Source: Collinsella sp.
Lineage (GTDB): Bacteria; Actinomycetota; Coriobacteriia; Coriobacteriales; Coriobacteriaceae
Assembly (NCBI GenBank): GCA_019414345.1
Contig: DXMF01000016.1
Span: 38,545 to 102,544 of the forward strand
Reading direction: 5' to 3'
Length of the DNA stretch: 64,000 nt
The notes beneath the pieces are model-generated. The model was not told the DNA's origin. It saw nothing but the letters and a program-made list of their open reading frames with translations, and ran no database searches. Positions 30,926-39,746 of this stretch are shown here, piece by piece; the first letter of the stretch is position 1; every line of letters begins with the position of its first letter. The translations under genes and the position numbers were made by a program.

Positions 30926-32005
30926 ATGGCAGATTCCAAACAGGCTCCGCTCGACGCCGAGGCAGCCGCAAAGGCGGCGTTTGCCTCGGTCCAGAATCAG
31001 CCGTTCCCAAACGACATCTTTACGGCTCCCGAGCTTCGTTGGGCTGTAATTGGGTGTGGCGTTATCGCCAACCAGATGGCTCAGTCTCTCGCCCTTGCCG
31101 GCCGAAAGCTCGCGGGCGTTGCCAACCGCACGCTGTCCAAGGCTCAGGCTTTTGCAGAGCAGTATGGCGTTGAGAAGGTCTATGGCACGGTCGAGGATCT
31201 CTACGCCGATCCGGACATTGACGCAGTCTATATCACCACGCCTCACAACACGCATATCACCTATCTGCGAGCCGCTCTGGCAGCTGGCAAGCACGTGCTC
31301 TGCGAGAAGGCCATTACCCTCAATTCCGCCGAGCTTGACGAGGCCCGCGCCATTGCCGACGAGCACAACGTGGTCCTTATGGACGCCACCACGGTGCTTC
31401 ACATGCCCTTGTATCAGGAGCTGCGTCGTCGCATGGATGTCGGCGAGTTCGGCCGCATGAATCTCGCTCAGCTCAACTTTGGCAGCTATAAGGAGTACGG
31501 CGACCTGACCAACCGCTTCTACAACCGTAGCCTTGCCGGTGGCGCCATGCTCGACATTGGCGTGTATGCGCTCTCCGTTATGCGCCTCTTTATGGCGAGC
31601 CAGCCCGCTGAGGTTGTCTCGCTGGGCAACACCTGTGAGACCGGTGTCGACGTTGCGGGCGGCATTGTCTGCCGTAACGCCGAGCAGCAGCTGGGTGTTG
31701 TGAGCCTCACGCTCCACTCCAAGCAGCCCAAGCGCTCGGTCATCAGCTTCGACAAGTGCTATATCGAGGTCAACGAGTATCCGCGCGCCGATCACGCGAC
31801 CATCGTGTGGACTGTGGACGGCCACCGCGAGGAGGTCCACGCCGGCACCGAAGCTTACGCCCTTTGCTATGAGATGGCCGATCTTGAGAAGGCCGTTGCC
31901 GGAGACGACTCCAAGCGCGAGCTGCTGGATTATGCTTCTGATGTTATGGAGCTTATGACCAAGCTCCGCGCCGATTGGGGAGTCGTGTACCCCGAGGAGG
32001 AGTAA
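30926..32005 (+). CDS. Gfo/Idh/MocA family oxidoreductase
   Basis: A 359-residue NAD(P)-dependent dehydrogenase of the sugar or inositol type. The Rossmann start is WAVIGCGVIANQMAQSL (about residues 35-51), followed by DAVYITTPHNTHI and CEKAITLN, where the family usually shows EKP. The C-terminal beta domain is complete. The N-terminus is about 30 residues longer than usual. A DeoR-type regulator gene follows three bases later, which suggests a carbohydrate-related role. The substrate is unknown. Confidence 0.88.
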   Translation: MADSKQAPLDAEAAAKAAFASVQNQPFPNDIFTAPELRWAVIGCGVIANQMAQSLALAGRKLAGVANRTLSKAQAFAEQYGVEKVYGTVEDLYADPDIDAVYITTPHNTHITYLRAALAAGKHVLCEKAITLNSAELDEARAIADEHNVVLMDATTVLHMPLYQELRRRMDVGEFGRMNLAQLNFGSYKEYGDLTNRFYNRSLAGGAMLDIGVYALSVMRLFMASQPAEVVSLGNTCETGVDVAGGIVCRNAEQQLGVVSLTLHSKQPKRSVISFDKCYIEVNEYPRADHATIVWTVDGHREEVHAGTEAYALCYEMADLEKAVAGDDSKRELLDYASDVMELMTKLRADWGVVYPEEE

Positions 32006-32008
32006 GCG

Positions 32009-32755
32009 ATGCTTGCGGAAGATAGGCTCAATGCGATCGTGTCGATGGTGCAGCAGGCCGGCTCGGTTACCGTGCCGGAACTTGCCGAGGCCCTGGGCGT
32101 GACACCGTCCACCATTCGCCGTGACTTGCAAACGCTCGACCGCGCGCACCGTATCGCCAAGGTGCACGGAGGTGCGACGAGTCTGGAGCGCGCGCACGTG
32201 ACGCGCGACTTGACGATCAGCGAACGCAGTGATCTCCATAACGATGACAAGGAGCGCATCTGTGCTCGTGCCGCGGCCCTGGTGGAGCCCGATAGCTTTG
32301 TGTATATCGATTCGGGCTCAACGACCCTCAAGCTCATCGAGCATCTTCCGCGTCTCGACGGCGTCACCTATGTGACCGATTCCGTGCTCCATGCTCAGCA
32401 CCTTGCTTTGCGCGGCATGCGTACCGTGGTGCTGGGCGGCGAGCTCAAACCCGAGACCGAGGCGCTCGTTGGCCCCGATGCCTTGGCAACCCTGGACCGC
32501 TATAACTTCAACTGCGGCTTTTGGGGATCCAACGGCATCGCGGCCGAGCAAGGTCTCACCACACCGGATATCGAGGAAGCACAGGTCAAGCGTATCTCGA
32601 TGCGCCATACCGCCAAACGCTTCGTAATCTCGGACGCCAGTAAATTTGGCATGGTGGCGCCCGTCAAGTTCGCGGACTTCCGCGACGCAACGATTATTAC
32701 CGCAGGCGAGGTCCCCGCCAAGTACCGGGCAATGGACAACGTCATCACGGTCTAG
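32009..32755 (+). CDS. DeoR family transcriptional regulator
   Basis: A 248-residue repressor. The N-terminal helix-turn-helix is AEALGVTPSTIRRDLQTLDRA with the family's KVHGGA end. The C-terminal sugar-phosphate sensor domain has YIDSGSTTLKLIEHL and the TPDIEEAQVKR stretch. It directly follows, and probably controls, the Gfo/Idh gene in the same operon. DeoR proteins are usually released by phosphorylated sugars. Confidence 0.92.
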   Translation: MLAEDRLNAIVSMVQQAGSVTVPELAEALGVTPSTIRRDLQTLDRAHRIAKVHGGATSLERAHVTRDLTISERSDLHNDDKERICARAAALVEPDSFVYIDSGSTTLKLIEHLPRLDGVTYVTDSVLHAQHLALRGMRTVVLGGELKPETEALVGPDALATLDRYNFNCGFWGSNGIAAEQGLTTPDIEEAQVKRISMRHTAKRFVISDASKFGMVAPVKFADFRDATIITAGEVPAKYRAMDNVITV

Positions 32756-32777
32756 CAGCAGGGGACGGGCTAAGGCC

Positions 32778-32816
32778 AAAACCACCACAAAGGGGCCTGT
32801 CCCCATTGTGGTGGTT
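32778..32816. repeat. CCACCACAA palindromic repeat, copy 1
   Basis: ACCACCACAA pairs with TTGTGGTGGT, enclosing GGGG and CCCC around a short CTGT-containing loop. It lies 22 bases after the DeoR gene. A second copy with the same inner sequence (GCCTGTCCCCATTGTGGTGG) is at 33148-33187. The pair brackets the array at 32900-33117. Confidence 0.7.
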
Positions 32817-32848
32817 AGCAACGGAAACCGAGTAGTTTTCTCAATAGA

Positions 32849-32884
32849 AAAGCGGCAACGTCCATCACGGGCGTTGCCGCTTTC
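32849..32884 (+). terminator. Terminator after the DeoR gene
   Basis: AAAAGCGGCAACG pairs with CGTTGCCGCTTT around the loop TCCATCACGGG. It could serve both directions, since its left flank is A-rich. Confidence 0.75.
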
Positions 32885-32899
32885 GTTGTCTACCGGTTT

Positions 32900-33117
32900 G
32901 TCTACGTCTGTAACAACTGGACCGTTAAAAGTGGGTTAGATGTTACAGAGTGAGATACTTCCGAACCGCACCGTCCCTTTGTCTCAATCTGTAACATCTT
33001 GGGCCGATTTTGCCGAGTTGTTGTTACAGATTGAGATTTTCCCTTAAGGGGGATTCGAATGTCTCGATCTGTAACAGATAGGCCGGAAAATGAGCTCTAA
33101 CTGTTACGGATCGAGAC
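32900..33117. repeat. Array of three ~57-bp palindromic units with ~80-bp period
   Basis: Units lie at 32900-32957, 32981-33037 and 33061-33117. Each begins GTCT..TCTGTAACA and ends with a TGTTAC-type inverse. The CTGTAACA boxes start at 32908, 32989 and 33069, and the TGTTAC boxes at 32941, 33022 and 33102. Unit 2 has CAATCTG with CAGATTG while unit 3 has CGATCTG with CGGATCG, so arms differ in step. The loops share GG-CCG and an A/T run. The array lies between two convergent genes. Confidence 0.65.
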
Positions 33118-33147
33118 GTTTTGGGACCGCGGCTGAGCCATTGCGGC

Positions 33148-33187
33148 AAAACTACCACAAAGGTGCCTGTCCCCATTGTGGTGGTTT
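33148..33187. repeat. CCACCACAA palindromic repeat, copy 2
   Basis: ACTACCACAAAGGTGCCTG followed by TCCCCATTGTGGTGGTTTA. It matches copy 1 except for a few bases in the left arm and overlaps the stop codon of the pseudouridine synthase gene at 33186-33188. Confidence 0.7.
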
Positions 33188-33845
33188 AGGGCTCCCAGGG
33201 GCAGGGGGCTTCGATATAGATATGCTCGCCGGTTACGGGATGCGTGAAGGACACGCTGTGGGCGTGGAGCATCAGGCCGCAGGGGCGCGGCGTTCCGTAC
33301 AGGTCGTCGCCAACCAGGGGATGACGCTCGCTCGCCAGATGCACGCGAATCTGATGCTTGCGGCCGGTGAGCAACTCGACATCGATATACGAGCGCGCGG
33401 GCAGGCCACGACGGCTCTTAAGACGTTTGAGCACCTTCACGCACGTTTGAGACGGCTTGCCGCTGGCGCCGACGCGCATCTTTCGGCTGTCGTGACGGTC
33501 GCGGGCGATGGGCTTGTCGATGAGCTTCTCGTTCCAGTCGATCTTGCCCTCGGCCAGCGCCAGATAGTGCTTTTCGAAGGCGTGGTCGATGACCATCTGG
33601 TCAAAGGCGGGCTGCGTCTGCTTGTCGAGCGAAAACAGCACTACGCCGGTGGTGTCGCGGTCCAGGCGGTTGAGCGGCTGCATGTCGGTCGCGGCAAAGC
33701 CGTCGCCCATCGCCAGCAGCAGGTCGCTGGCGTAGTCAGTAAGCGTGCGCTCGCCGGTGCCGTCGCCGTGGACGATCATGCCGGCGGGCTTGTCGATGGC
33801 CATGAGCCAGGCGTCGCAGTAGAGGACTTGAGGTTCTTCGTTCAC
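33186..33845 (-). CDS. RluA-family RNA pseudouridine synthase
   Basis: A 219-residue pseudouridine synthase without an S4 domain. The catalytic aspartate is in NRLDRDTTGVVLF (the family's HRLDxxTSG motif, here beginning with Asn). The C-terminal TGRKHQIRVHLA is conserved. It acts on rRNA or tRNA; the target uridine cannot be named. Its stop codon lies inside a dispersed palindromic repeat. The ATG is preceded by AAAGGCTTACACG on the minus strand. Confidence 0.88.
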   Translation of the reverse strand: MNEEPQVLYCDAWLMAIDKPAGMIVHGDGTGERTLTDYASDLLLAMGDGFAATDMQPLNRLDRDTTGVVLFSLDKQTQPAFDQMVIDHAFEKHYLALAEGKIDWNEKLIDKPIARDRHDSRKMRVGASGKPSQTCVKVLKRLKSRRGLPARSYIDVELLTGRKHQIRVHLASERHPLVGDDLYGTPRPCGLMLHAHSVSFTHPVTGEHIYIEAPCPWEP

Positions 33846-33860
33846 GTGTAAGCCTTTCGG

Positions 33861-36356
33861 TTAGCTGATTCCCACAAACATGCAGCCCGAGGTCGCCCCG
33901 CGCAGACGGGCGGCGGGCTTACGGCCGGCCTGCGTTGCTTCGATGGCACGACGGACGCGGGCGACGGCACGGCCCACCTCATCCGTCTCGAGCAGCGTTC
34001 CGTCTACCATGAGACGACGCACGCCGGCATCGAGCAGCTGAGGGACCTGCGGCGTGAGGTCGATGGGGTAGGCATCGTACAGGCGAGAGCGGCCGTGGAT
34101 GTCAGTTCGGACGGGCATGACCTTGCCGTCGATATTCTTGAGCGACAGCTTGCGGGCGCGCAGGCGGCAGTTGGCGCAATCGTGGATGCAGCCGTTGGCA
34201 ACCTGCAGAATGCAATGCTCGCTTGTCATGACGCGCGGGCGGCCAAAGACGGTGATACCCAGAGCCGTGGGCGCGGCGGCGCCGAGCGAGACAATCTCGT
34301 CGAGCGTGATTTCGGGCGAGAGCCAAAACGCACCGGCTCCGCGCGCGGCAAGCGCCTCCATGCAGGGCGTGTTGTGCACCGGCAGGCAAGAGCGAATCTC
34401 GGCTGTGGCGCCGGCATGCGCGGCTACGGCAAGCTCGGAGATATTGCCGACGGCGACGGTGGCTCCGGCATTGATCCAGGGGTCGACGCGCTCGTGGTCG
34501 ACGGCGCGGCAGACCTCGTCGAGTACGGGCACGATATCCTGCTCAAATGCATCGGCAGGGGAGAGTCCGACAGCCTCGAGCACGTCGGTGGTCATATAGA
34601 TGCGCGCGGCGCCCTCGGCACGAGCTGCCTCGGCGGCTTCGAGCGTGGTGACGGCGGCGCAGATCTGCGGCTCATCGCGGTAATGCTCGGGCGCGGGGCG
34701 GGAATCACTGGTTACAATCACCGGCAACTCGAGCGTTTTCGCACGCTCCTCGTAAGGTGCCAGAATGGCCTCTTCCAGCGCCTTACAAGCGGCGGCGCGC
34801 ACCTTGTGCACGGCGGAAAAGCCCATACCACAGCCGGCGTCGAGCGAAACGTCAAAGCTTGCGGCCTCAAAGGGAGAGGAGCCCATGCGCCCGACGTGCT
34901 CAACCAGATCGGATGCCTCGACGGCACGGGTCTTGGCAGTCTCGACGGTAAAGCCCGTGGCCGTGGCCGTAAGCGAAGGATCGTCGCAACAGGTGAGCGT
35001 AACGGCAAACGGCTCGCCCAGACGCGCCACAACGGACACGTCTACGGCGCGGCGGCGCAGCACATCGCGCTTGAGCGCGGCGCCGGCGGCGTCAATGGCG
35101 CGCTGGCTTCGAATCACGCGCACGCGGCAGCCCTTGGGCATGCTACGGGGCACGCGACATTCGATGATGTCGCCCGCGGCGGCATCATCGGCAGCGATGG
35201 TGGTCAGGAATTGGTCGAACTCATCGTCGTGACGAAGCTCCAGCAGGTCGCCCTCGCCCACGGGCTCAAACAGCTCAATGCGGGCGATGGCGGCGCGGCG
35301 ACGGCGATCGTCGGGCTTGAGTCCGCGTACATCGCGGTTGGCCAGGCGGCTGCCCAGCACCGTGCCCACAATCTGGCCGCGGTTGTTGGAGCGCTCGTAG
35401 CTCATCATCTCGTCGCCCGAGGTGCCATCCTGGTAGGCGTGCGTAAAGTCGCGATTAAAGCAGCGCTTGAGCTGGCGCTGGCGGGCGGCATCCTCATCCT
35501 TAGAGGTCGAAACATCGGCAAGCATGTCATCAATCTGATGACGGTACACGTCGACGATGGAATACACGTAATCGGGGGCCTTCATGCGGCCCTCGAGCTT
35601 GAGCGACGCGGCGCCGGCGTCATACAGACGGCGAACAAGCTGTGAGGTGTTGGTGTCACGCGGGCATAGCGCGCGCTCGCGGCCGGCAGGGGAGAGCGAG
35701 CGGCCGTTCTCGTCGATCAGCTCGTAAGGCAGACGACAGGGTTGAGCGCACATGCCGCGGTTGGCCGAGCGGCCCGCCATGGCAAAGCTCGACAGCAGGC
35801 ACAGACCCGAGTAGCAAAAGCAGATGGCACCGTGGCTAAAGACCTCAAGGTCCACATCGGGCGCGGCGTTGTGAATGGCGGCGATCTCGTCGATGGAGAG
35901 CTCGCGCGAGAGAGTCACGCGGTCGGCGCCCTGCTCGCGGCACCAGATAGTTCCGCGGTCGTCGTGGATGTTCGCCTGGGTCGAGATATGCGTCTCGATG
36001 CCGGGCATGGTGCGCTTGACTTCAAAGAACAGGCCCCAGTCCTGGATGATGAAGGCGTCGGCGCCCAGCGTGGAGCAGCGATGGATGAGCTGCAGTGCAT
36101 CGCCCATCTCGGACTGCTTGATGACGATGTTGACCGTGACGTAGACGCGCGACCCGGCTAGATGTGCGGCGCGGCAGGCCTGCTCAAAGGCCTCGTCGGT
36201 AAAGTTGGTGGCCTTGCGGCGGGCGTTGAAGCTGCCCATGCCGCAATAGATGGCGTCTGCCCCCGCGGCGAGTGCGGCGGCAAAGGGCTCGGGCCCTCCG
36301 GCGGGCGCCAAAAGCTCGGGTCTGCGGTTGGTGGTTCGACTGGCGGTTGCGGTCAT
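33861..36356 (-). CDS. U32-family protein (peptidase-like, RlhA/TrhP type RNA hydroxylation)
   Basis: An 831-residue U32 protein with the N-terminal ELLAPAGGPEPFAAALAAGADAIYCG barrel and the cysteine-rich signature CFCYSGLCLLSSFAMAGRSANRGMCAQPCRLPY (about residues 180-212). A long C-terminal collagenase-like extension follows, including CILQVANGCIHDCANC. Relatives in E. coli (RlhA, TrhP) take part in hydroxylation of rRNA or tRNA rather than proteolysis, and the Cys cluster probably binds Fe-S. It lies next to a pseudouridine synthase, fitting an RNA-modification pair. Strand and start (ATG at 36356 after AAAGGCAGG) are clear. Confidence 0.85.
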   Translation of the reverse strand: MTATASRTTNRRPELLAPAGGPEPFAAALAAGADAIYCGMGSFNARRKATNFTDEAFEQACRAAHLAGSRVYVTVNIVIKQSEMGDALQLIHRCSTLGADAFIIQDWGLFFEVKRTMPGIETHISTQANIHDDRGTIWCREQGADRVTLSRELSIDEIAAIHNAAPDVDLEVFSHGAICFCYSGLCLLSSFAMAGRSANRGMCAQPCRLPYELIDENGRSLSPAGRERALCPRDTNTSQLVRRLYDAGAASLKLEGRMKAPDYVYSIVDVYRHQIDDMLADVSTSKDEDAARQRQLKRCFNRDFTHAYQDGTSGDEMMSYERSNNRGQIVGTVLGSRLANRDVRGLKPDDRRRRAAIARIELFEPVGEGDLLELRHDDEFDQFLTTIAADDAAAGDIIECRVPRSMPKGCRVRVIRSQRAIDAAGAALKRDVLRRRAVDVSVVARLGEPFAVTLTCCDDPSLTATATGFTVETAKTRAVEASDLVEHVGRMGSSPFEAASFDVSLDAGCGMGFSAVHKVRAAACKALEEAILAPYEERAKTLELPVIVTSDSRPAPEHYRDEPQICAAVTTLEAAEAARAEGAARIYMTTDVLEAVGLSPADAFEQDIVPVLDEVCRAVDHERVDPWINAGATVAVGNISELAVAAHAGATAEIRSCLPVHNTPCMEALAARGAGAFWLSPEITLDEIVSLGAAAPTALGITVFGRPRVMTSEHCILQVANGCIHDCANCRLRARKLSLKNIDGKVMPVRTDIHGRSRLYDAYPIDLTPQVPQLLDAGVRRLMVDGTLLETDEVGRAVARVRRAIEATQAGRKPAARLRGATSGCMFVGIS

Positions 36357-36538
36357 ATCCTGCCTTTCAAAATGCTCAGATATTCAAAAGTATAGTGGTG
36401 CCGTTGCGGCAGGCGATGCCCGTGCTCCAAGCGGGATAAAGTCTTCAGCAGCTTGGGCTGGTTGACCCCGTGGAGAACCGTTCAGCGGTTCGGGGAAACC
36501 GTTGGGCGATAAAATATTCTCGCAAGCTGATAATATTC

Positions 36539-36623
36539 TTGCATCGCGCGGAAACCTTGAGTACTATCCCAATCAAGCGCGGTGTTCAGACCGAACTGTG
36601 CCTCCCGGTGCGAACACCGCGCT
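36539..36623 (+). promoter_or_regulatory. Promoter and leader hairpin of ridA
   Basis: TTGCAT (36539-36544) and TACTAT (36562-36567) are 17 bases apart. Just downstream, AGCGCGGTGTTC (36576-36587) pairs perfectly with GAACACCGCGCT (36612-36623), a 12-bp stem in the leader that ends 33 bases before the ATG. Upstream of the promoter two AATATTCT-GCA segments form a short direct repeat. The 300-base gap to the divergent U32 gene holds nothing else. Confidence 0.6.
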
Positions 36624-36656
36624 CACGCTCTCTCAATTGATCGTAAGGAGAAAAAC

Positions 36657-37034
36657 ATGAGCAAGACCGTCGTGTCTTCCGATAACGCACCCGCAGCCAT
36701 CGGCCCGTATTCCCCCGGTATCCAGACCGGCAACATGGTGTTCCTGTCCGGCCAGCTGGGCATCGACCCCACAACTGGCAAGATGCCCGAGGGCGTCGAG
36801 GCCCAGGCCAAGCAGTCCCTTGCTAACGTTGAGGCCCTGCTGACCGCTGCCGGCGCCACCTTTGCCGATGTCGTCAAGACCACGGTCTACCTGGCCGACA
36901 TCGCCGACTTCGCCGCCGTGAACGAGATCTACGCCTCCAAGTTCGAGGCCCCGTTCCCCGCGCGCAGCGCCTTCCAGGTTGCCGCCCTTCCGGCTGGCGG
37001 TCTGGTCGAGATCGAGGTCGTTGCCGCTCTCTAA
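36657..37034 (+). CDS. ridA: RidA family reactive intermediate/imine deaminase
   Basis: A 125-residue RidA (YjgF/UK114 family) that hydrolyses reactive enamines and imines formed by PLP enzymes. The sequence AIGPYSPGIQTGNMVFLSGQLGIDP and the C-terminal FPARSAFQVAALPAGGLVEIEVVA, with the substrate-binding arginine, are present. The ATG at 36657 follows TAAGGAG. It is transcribed alone, with its own promoter and terminator. Confidence 0.93.
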   Translation: MSKTVVSSDNAPAAIGPYSPGIQTGNMVFLSGQLGIDPTTGKMPEGVEAQAKQSLANVEALLTAAGATFADVVKTTVYLADIADFAAVNEIYASKFEAPFPARSAFQVAALPAGGLVEIEVVAAL

Positions 37035-37063
37035 GGCGTTGGCCACAACTAAACATGACATGC

Positions 37064-37102
37064 AAAAAGGCCCTGCAGCGCGTGCGAGCTGCAGGGCCTT
37101 TT
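37064..37102. terminator. Bidirectional terminator between ridA and the regulator gene
   Basis: AAAAAGGCCCTGCAG pairs with CTGCAGGGCCTTTT around a ten-base loop. A and T runs on the two sides let it serve ridA on the plus strand and the convergent regulator gene on the minus strand. Confidence 0.88.
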
Positions 37103-37146
37103 GTTAAGTGACGGATCGCTTGTGGAGCCGCGCTCCATTTTGCTCG

Positions 37147-37803
37147 TTAGCCCTCCTTGCGGACTTTTTGCAGGTAGCGGTAGACGCTGGGCTCCGAGAT
37201 GCCCAGCGCGGTGGCGGCGCAGGCTACGGCGCCCTTGAGCATGAACACTCCGTTGCCGTTGAGGTGGCGAATGACGTCCACGCGGTCGCTTTGACCAAGC
37301 GACGCCACATCCAGCCCGCGAGCGCTCAGCAGCTCGGCAATGCTGCGGTCGATGAGCTCCTGTGTGGACTCCGAAAGGCTTTCGACCTCGATAGAGGCGG
37401 GCTCCGTGCGCGTCGGCGCCGCGTCGAAGCACGCCATGAGCTGCTGTGCCATGGCGTTGATGGAGCGCACGGTCGAGAGGTCGGTGTTGACGCAGAGCAT
37501 ACCGACGATCTCGTCACCCTCACGGATAAAGTACGTCGCCGACTCCAGCGTCTTGCCACCGGCACCGCGGCCCTCGTAGCCCGTAATAAACGGCAGGTCG
37601 CGATACTTGGCGTCGTGCATGATCTTGAGCGCCAGGTCGGTGGCGGGACCGCCGACCTTGCGACCGCTCACGATGCCGTTGCGAATATCGACGATGGCGT
37701 GGTCGGGATCCGAGAAATCGTGCAGCACGATTTCGCTGTTTTTGCCGAGTATCTGCTCCAGGAAATCGACCATCGGCAAAAAGCGACGTACGGTCTCGTT
37801 CAC
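37147..37803 (-). CDS. YheO-like PAS/helix-turn-helix transcriptional regulator
   Basis: A 218-residue regulator with an N-terminal PAS-like sensor domain (FLPMVDFLEQILGKNSEIVLHDFSDPDHAIVDIRNG) and a C-terminal helix-turn-helix (ALGISEPSVYRYLQKVRKE). The start is taken as GTG at 37803, six bases after AAGGAG; the longer frame to 37944 has no binding site. It is divergent from the permease gene and is the natural regulator of the purine locus that follows. The effector is unknown. Confidence 0.85.
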   Translation of the reverse strand: MNETVRRFLPMVDFLEQILGKNSEIVLHDFSDPDHAIVDIRNGIVSGRKVGGPATDLALKIMHDAKYRDLPFITGYEGRGAGGKTLESATYFIREGDEIVGMLCVNTDLSTVRSINAMAQQLMACFDAAPTRTEPASIEVESLSESTQELIDRSIAELLSARGLDVASLGQSDRVDVIRHLNGNGVFMLKGAVACAATALGISEPSVYRYLQKVRKEG

Positions 37804-37998
37804 GGGCAACTCCTTGGGGTGAAATCGGAAATGTTCATAACAATTTTTTCTCATGGTAACACGCCATTCCTCATCTCGTATATTCGCAGGTACATTGCGT
37901 AATACAGACGAGCGGTAGGAATTCGGCGGTAAACGGTCGACCAAAAGAAAAGTTAGATGTTATTTTGACCAGACACTTTCTTGACCTGCGGAAATGTA

Positions 37999-38055
37999 TT
38001 GTCTCAGCTCAAGAATAGTCTGATAACAAAAAATTATTATTGAGAATGAGAATCA
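37999..38055 (+). promoter_or_regulatory. Candidate promoter and palindromic box of the permease operon
   Basis: TTGTCT (37999-38004) and GATAAC (38022-38027) are 17 bases apart. A TGAGAATGAGAATCA box (38041-38055) follows around the expected start of transcription and resembles a Fur site in 11 of 14 positions. It may instead bind the divergently encoded YheO-like regulator. The 352-base gap contains no gene. Confidence 0.45.
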
Positions 38056-38155
38056 TCTTTAATACGATATGCAACGAAGGCACAACCTCAACCCCGCACT
38101 GCGTCACAATAGAGCGTTAGATGCGAAAACAACTATTTCGAGGATTGGTGGTCAA

Positions 38156-39550
38156 ATGACCCAGGAGACGGTTAAGAACGGCACTGAAGCCCTGTTCACT
38201 CGTGAAGGCATGCCTCCCGTTAAGGAAATGATCCCGTGTGCCCTTCAGCACGTACTGGCTTCGTTTGCCGGTATCATCACCCCGGCGGTCATCATGGCCG
38301 GCGTCTACGGCTTTAATAGCCAGCAGAGCACCGACATCATCCAGGTCGCGCTCATTCTTTCGGCAATCGACACGGCCCTTCAGGCCTTCGCTCCCTTCCG
38401 TCGCATCGGCGGCGGCCTGCCCATCGTCATGGGCGTTTCGTTCGCGTTCCTCCCGGCCCTCCAGGCCATGGGTGCCTCGGGTTTTAGCTTTGGTGCGCTG
38501 CTGGGCGGCGAGATCGTCGGCGGCGCCGTCGCGGTCCTCTTTGGTCTGGCTTACAGCAAGATTAAGTGGCTATTCCCGCCCGTCGTGACCGGTACGGTCA
38601 TCTTCTCCATTGGCGTCTCTCTCTATCCCACGGCTGTCAAGTATATGGCCGGCGGTATGGGTACGCCGCTGTGGGGCACCCCGCAGGCCTGGTGCGTCGC
38701 TCTTATCACCTTCGCCGTGGTCTTTGCGCTCGCCAACTTTGGCAAGGGCACGCTCAAGCTGGGATCCGTGTTCTTTGGCATGATCGTTGGCATGATCGTT
38801 TCGATCCCCTTTGGCATGATCGACTTCTCCAGCGTCGCCACCGCTCAGGTCTTCGCCCTTCCCAAGCTCATGCCCTACGCGCTCGAGTTTGATCCCGAGG
38901 TCTGCATTACCCTCGCTGTCGTGTTCCCCATGGTCGCCATCCAGGTTATCGGTGACGTTTCCGCCGCCTGCCTGGGCTCCATCGACCGTATGCCCACCGA
39001 GCGCGAGCTCTCCGGCGCTATTGTGTCCCAGGGCCTCACCTCTATGGTCGGCGGCCTGCTGGGCGGTCTTCCCACCAGCGCCCTTGGCCAGAACGTGGGC
39101 ATCATCTGCTCCAACAAGGTCGTCAACAAGTGGGTCTTTGTGATCATCGCGGCCGTCTTTGCCATCGCCGGTCTGTTCCCGCAGCTCTCTGCCGTGCTCT
39201 CCGCCATCCCGCAGCCTGTCATCGGCGGCGCGACCGTCGGCGTCTTTGGCACCATCACCATGAACGGTGTGCGCATGTTCACCCGCGAGGGCCTCACGCA
39301 GCGCACCACCACCATCGTCGGCACCTCGGTCGTCTTTGGCCTGGGTATTTGGATGGCCAGCGGCTGCCTCGCCGGCGAGGGCATGCCCACCTGGGTGTCC
39401 ACCGTCATCGGCTCCAACGCCGTGACCCCCACCGCCATCATGGCCATTGTCCTTAACCTGATCCTTCCGCAGACGCCGGTCGTGGCTCAGCACATCGATG
39501 CCGCCAAGGATGCCGCTGTGGATCTGGTCCTGCCCGAGAGCAAGAAGTAA
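38156..39550 (+). CDS. Xanthine/uracil (nucleobase) permease
   Basis: A 464-residue nucleobase:cation symporter of the NCS2 family with about 14 hydrophobic helices. The family motifs are seen as HVLASFAGIITPAVI near the N-terminus and GLPTSALGQNVGIICSNKVVNKWV in the second half. It opens a gene row for purine breakdown, so xanthine or urate is the likeliest cargo. The ATG at 38156 is chosen over an upstream ATG at 38069 because the family begins near MTQE...; the ribosome binding site is weak. Confidence 0.9.
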   Translation: MTQETVKNGTEALFTREGMPPVKEMIPCALQHVLASFAGIITPAVIMAGVYGFNSQQSTDIIQVALILSAIDTALQAFAPFRRIGGGLPIVMGVSFAFLPALQAMGASGFSFGALLGGEIVGGAVAVLFGLAYSKIKWLFPPVVTGTVIFSIGVSLYPTAVKYMAGGMGTPLWGTPQAWCVALITFAVVFALANFGKGTLKLGSVFFGMIVGMIVSIPFGMIDFSSVATAQVFALPKLMPYALEFDPEVCITLAVVFPMVAIQVIGDVSAACLGSIDRMPTERELSGAIVSQGLTSMVGGLLGGLPTSALGQNVGIICSNKVVNKWVFVIIAAVFAIAGLFPQLSAVLSAIPQPVIGGATVGVFGTITMNGVRMFTREGLTQRTTTIVGTSVVFGLGIWMASGCLAGEGMPTWVSTVIGSNAVTPTAIMAIVLNLILPQTPVVAQHIDAAKDAAVDLVLPESKK

Positions 39551-39746
39551 CCAATTCGGTGCTATTCGCTGGCGGACGCATCGCCTCGTCCGCCGGCGCC
39601 ATGCGGCGCCAAGCCGCACTTCAAAGGGCTTGTCCCTTTGGTGAAGCGTTGACGGGAGAGGGCCCGTTTCCGGTGTAGGCCGGCGCTTCGCACTTCCGCC
39701 ATGTCAGAGGTGTCAAACCCCGCCCCTGATGTTGAAGGGAGCATTT

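Noticed and set aside
32900..33117. CRISPR array
   Set aside because: Only three units, each itself palindromic and degenerate, with similar rather than unique spacers and no cas genes.
34095..35645. 516-codon plus-strand frame opposite the U32 gene
   Set aside because: The minus-strand U32 protein has clear motifs, and this frame has none.
37804..37944. N-terminal extension of the YheO-like regulator
   Set aside because: The GTG at 37803 has AAGGAG at ideal spacing, and the extension has no family similarity or ribosome binding site.
38041..38055. Certain Fur box
   Set aside because: Only 11 of 14 positions fit and there is no other iron gene nearby, so it is listed only as a weak candidate.
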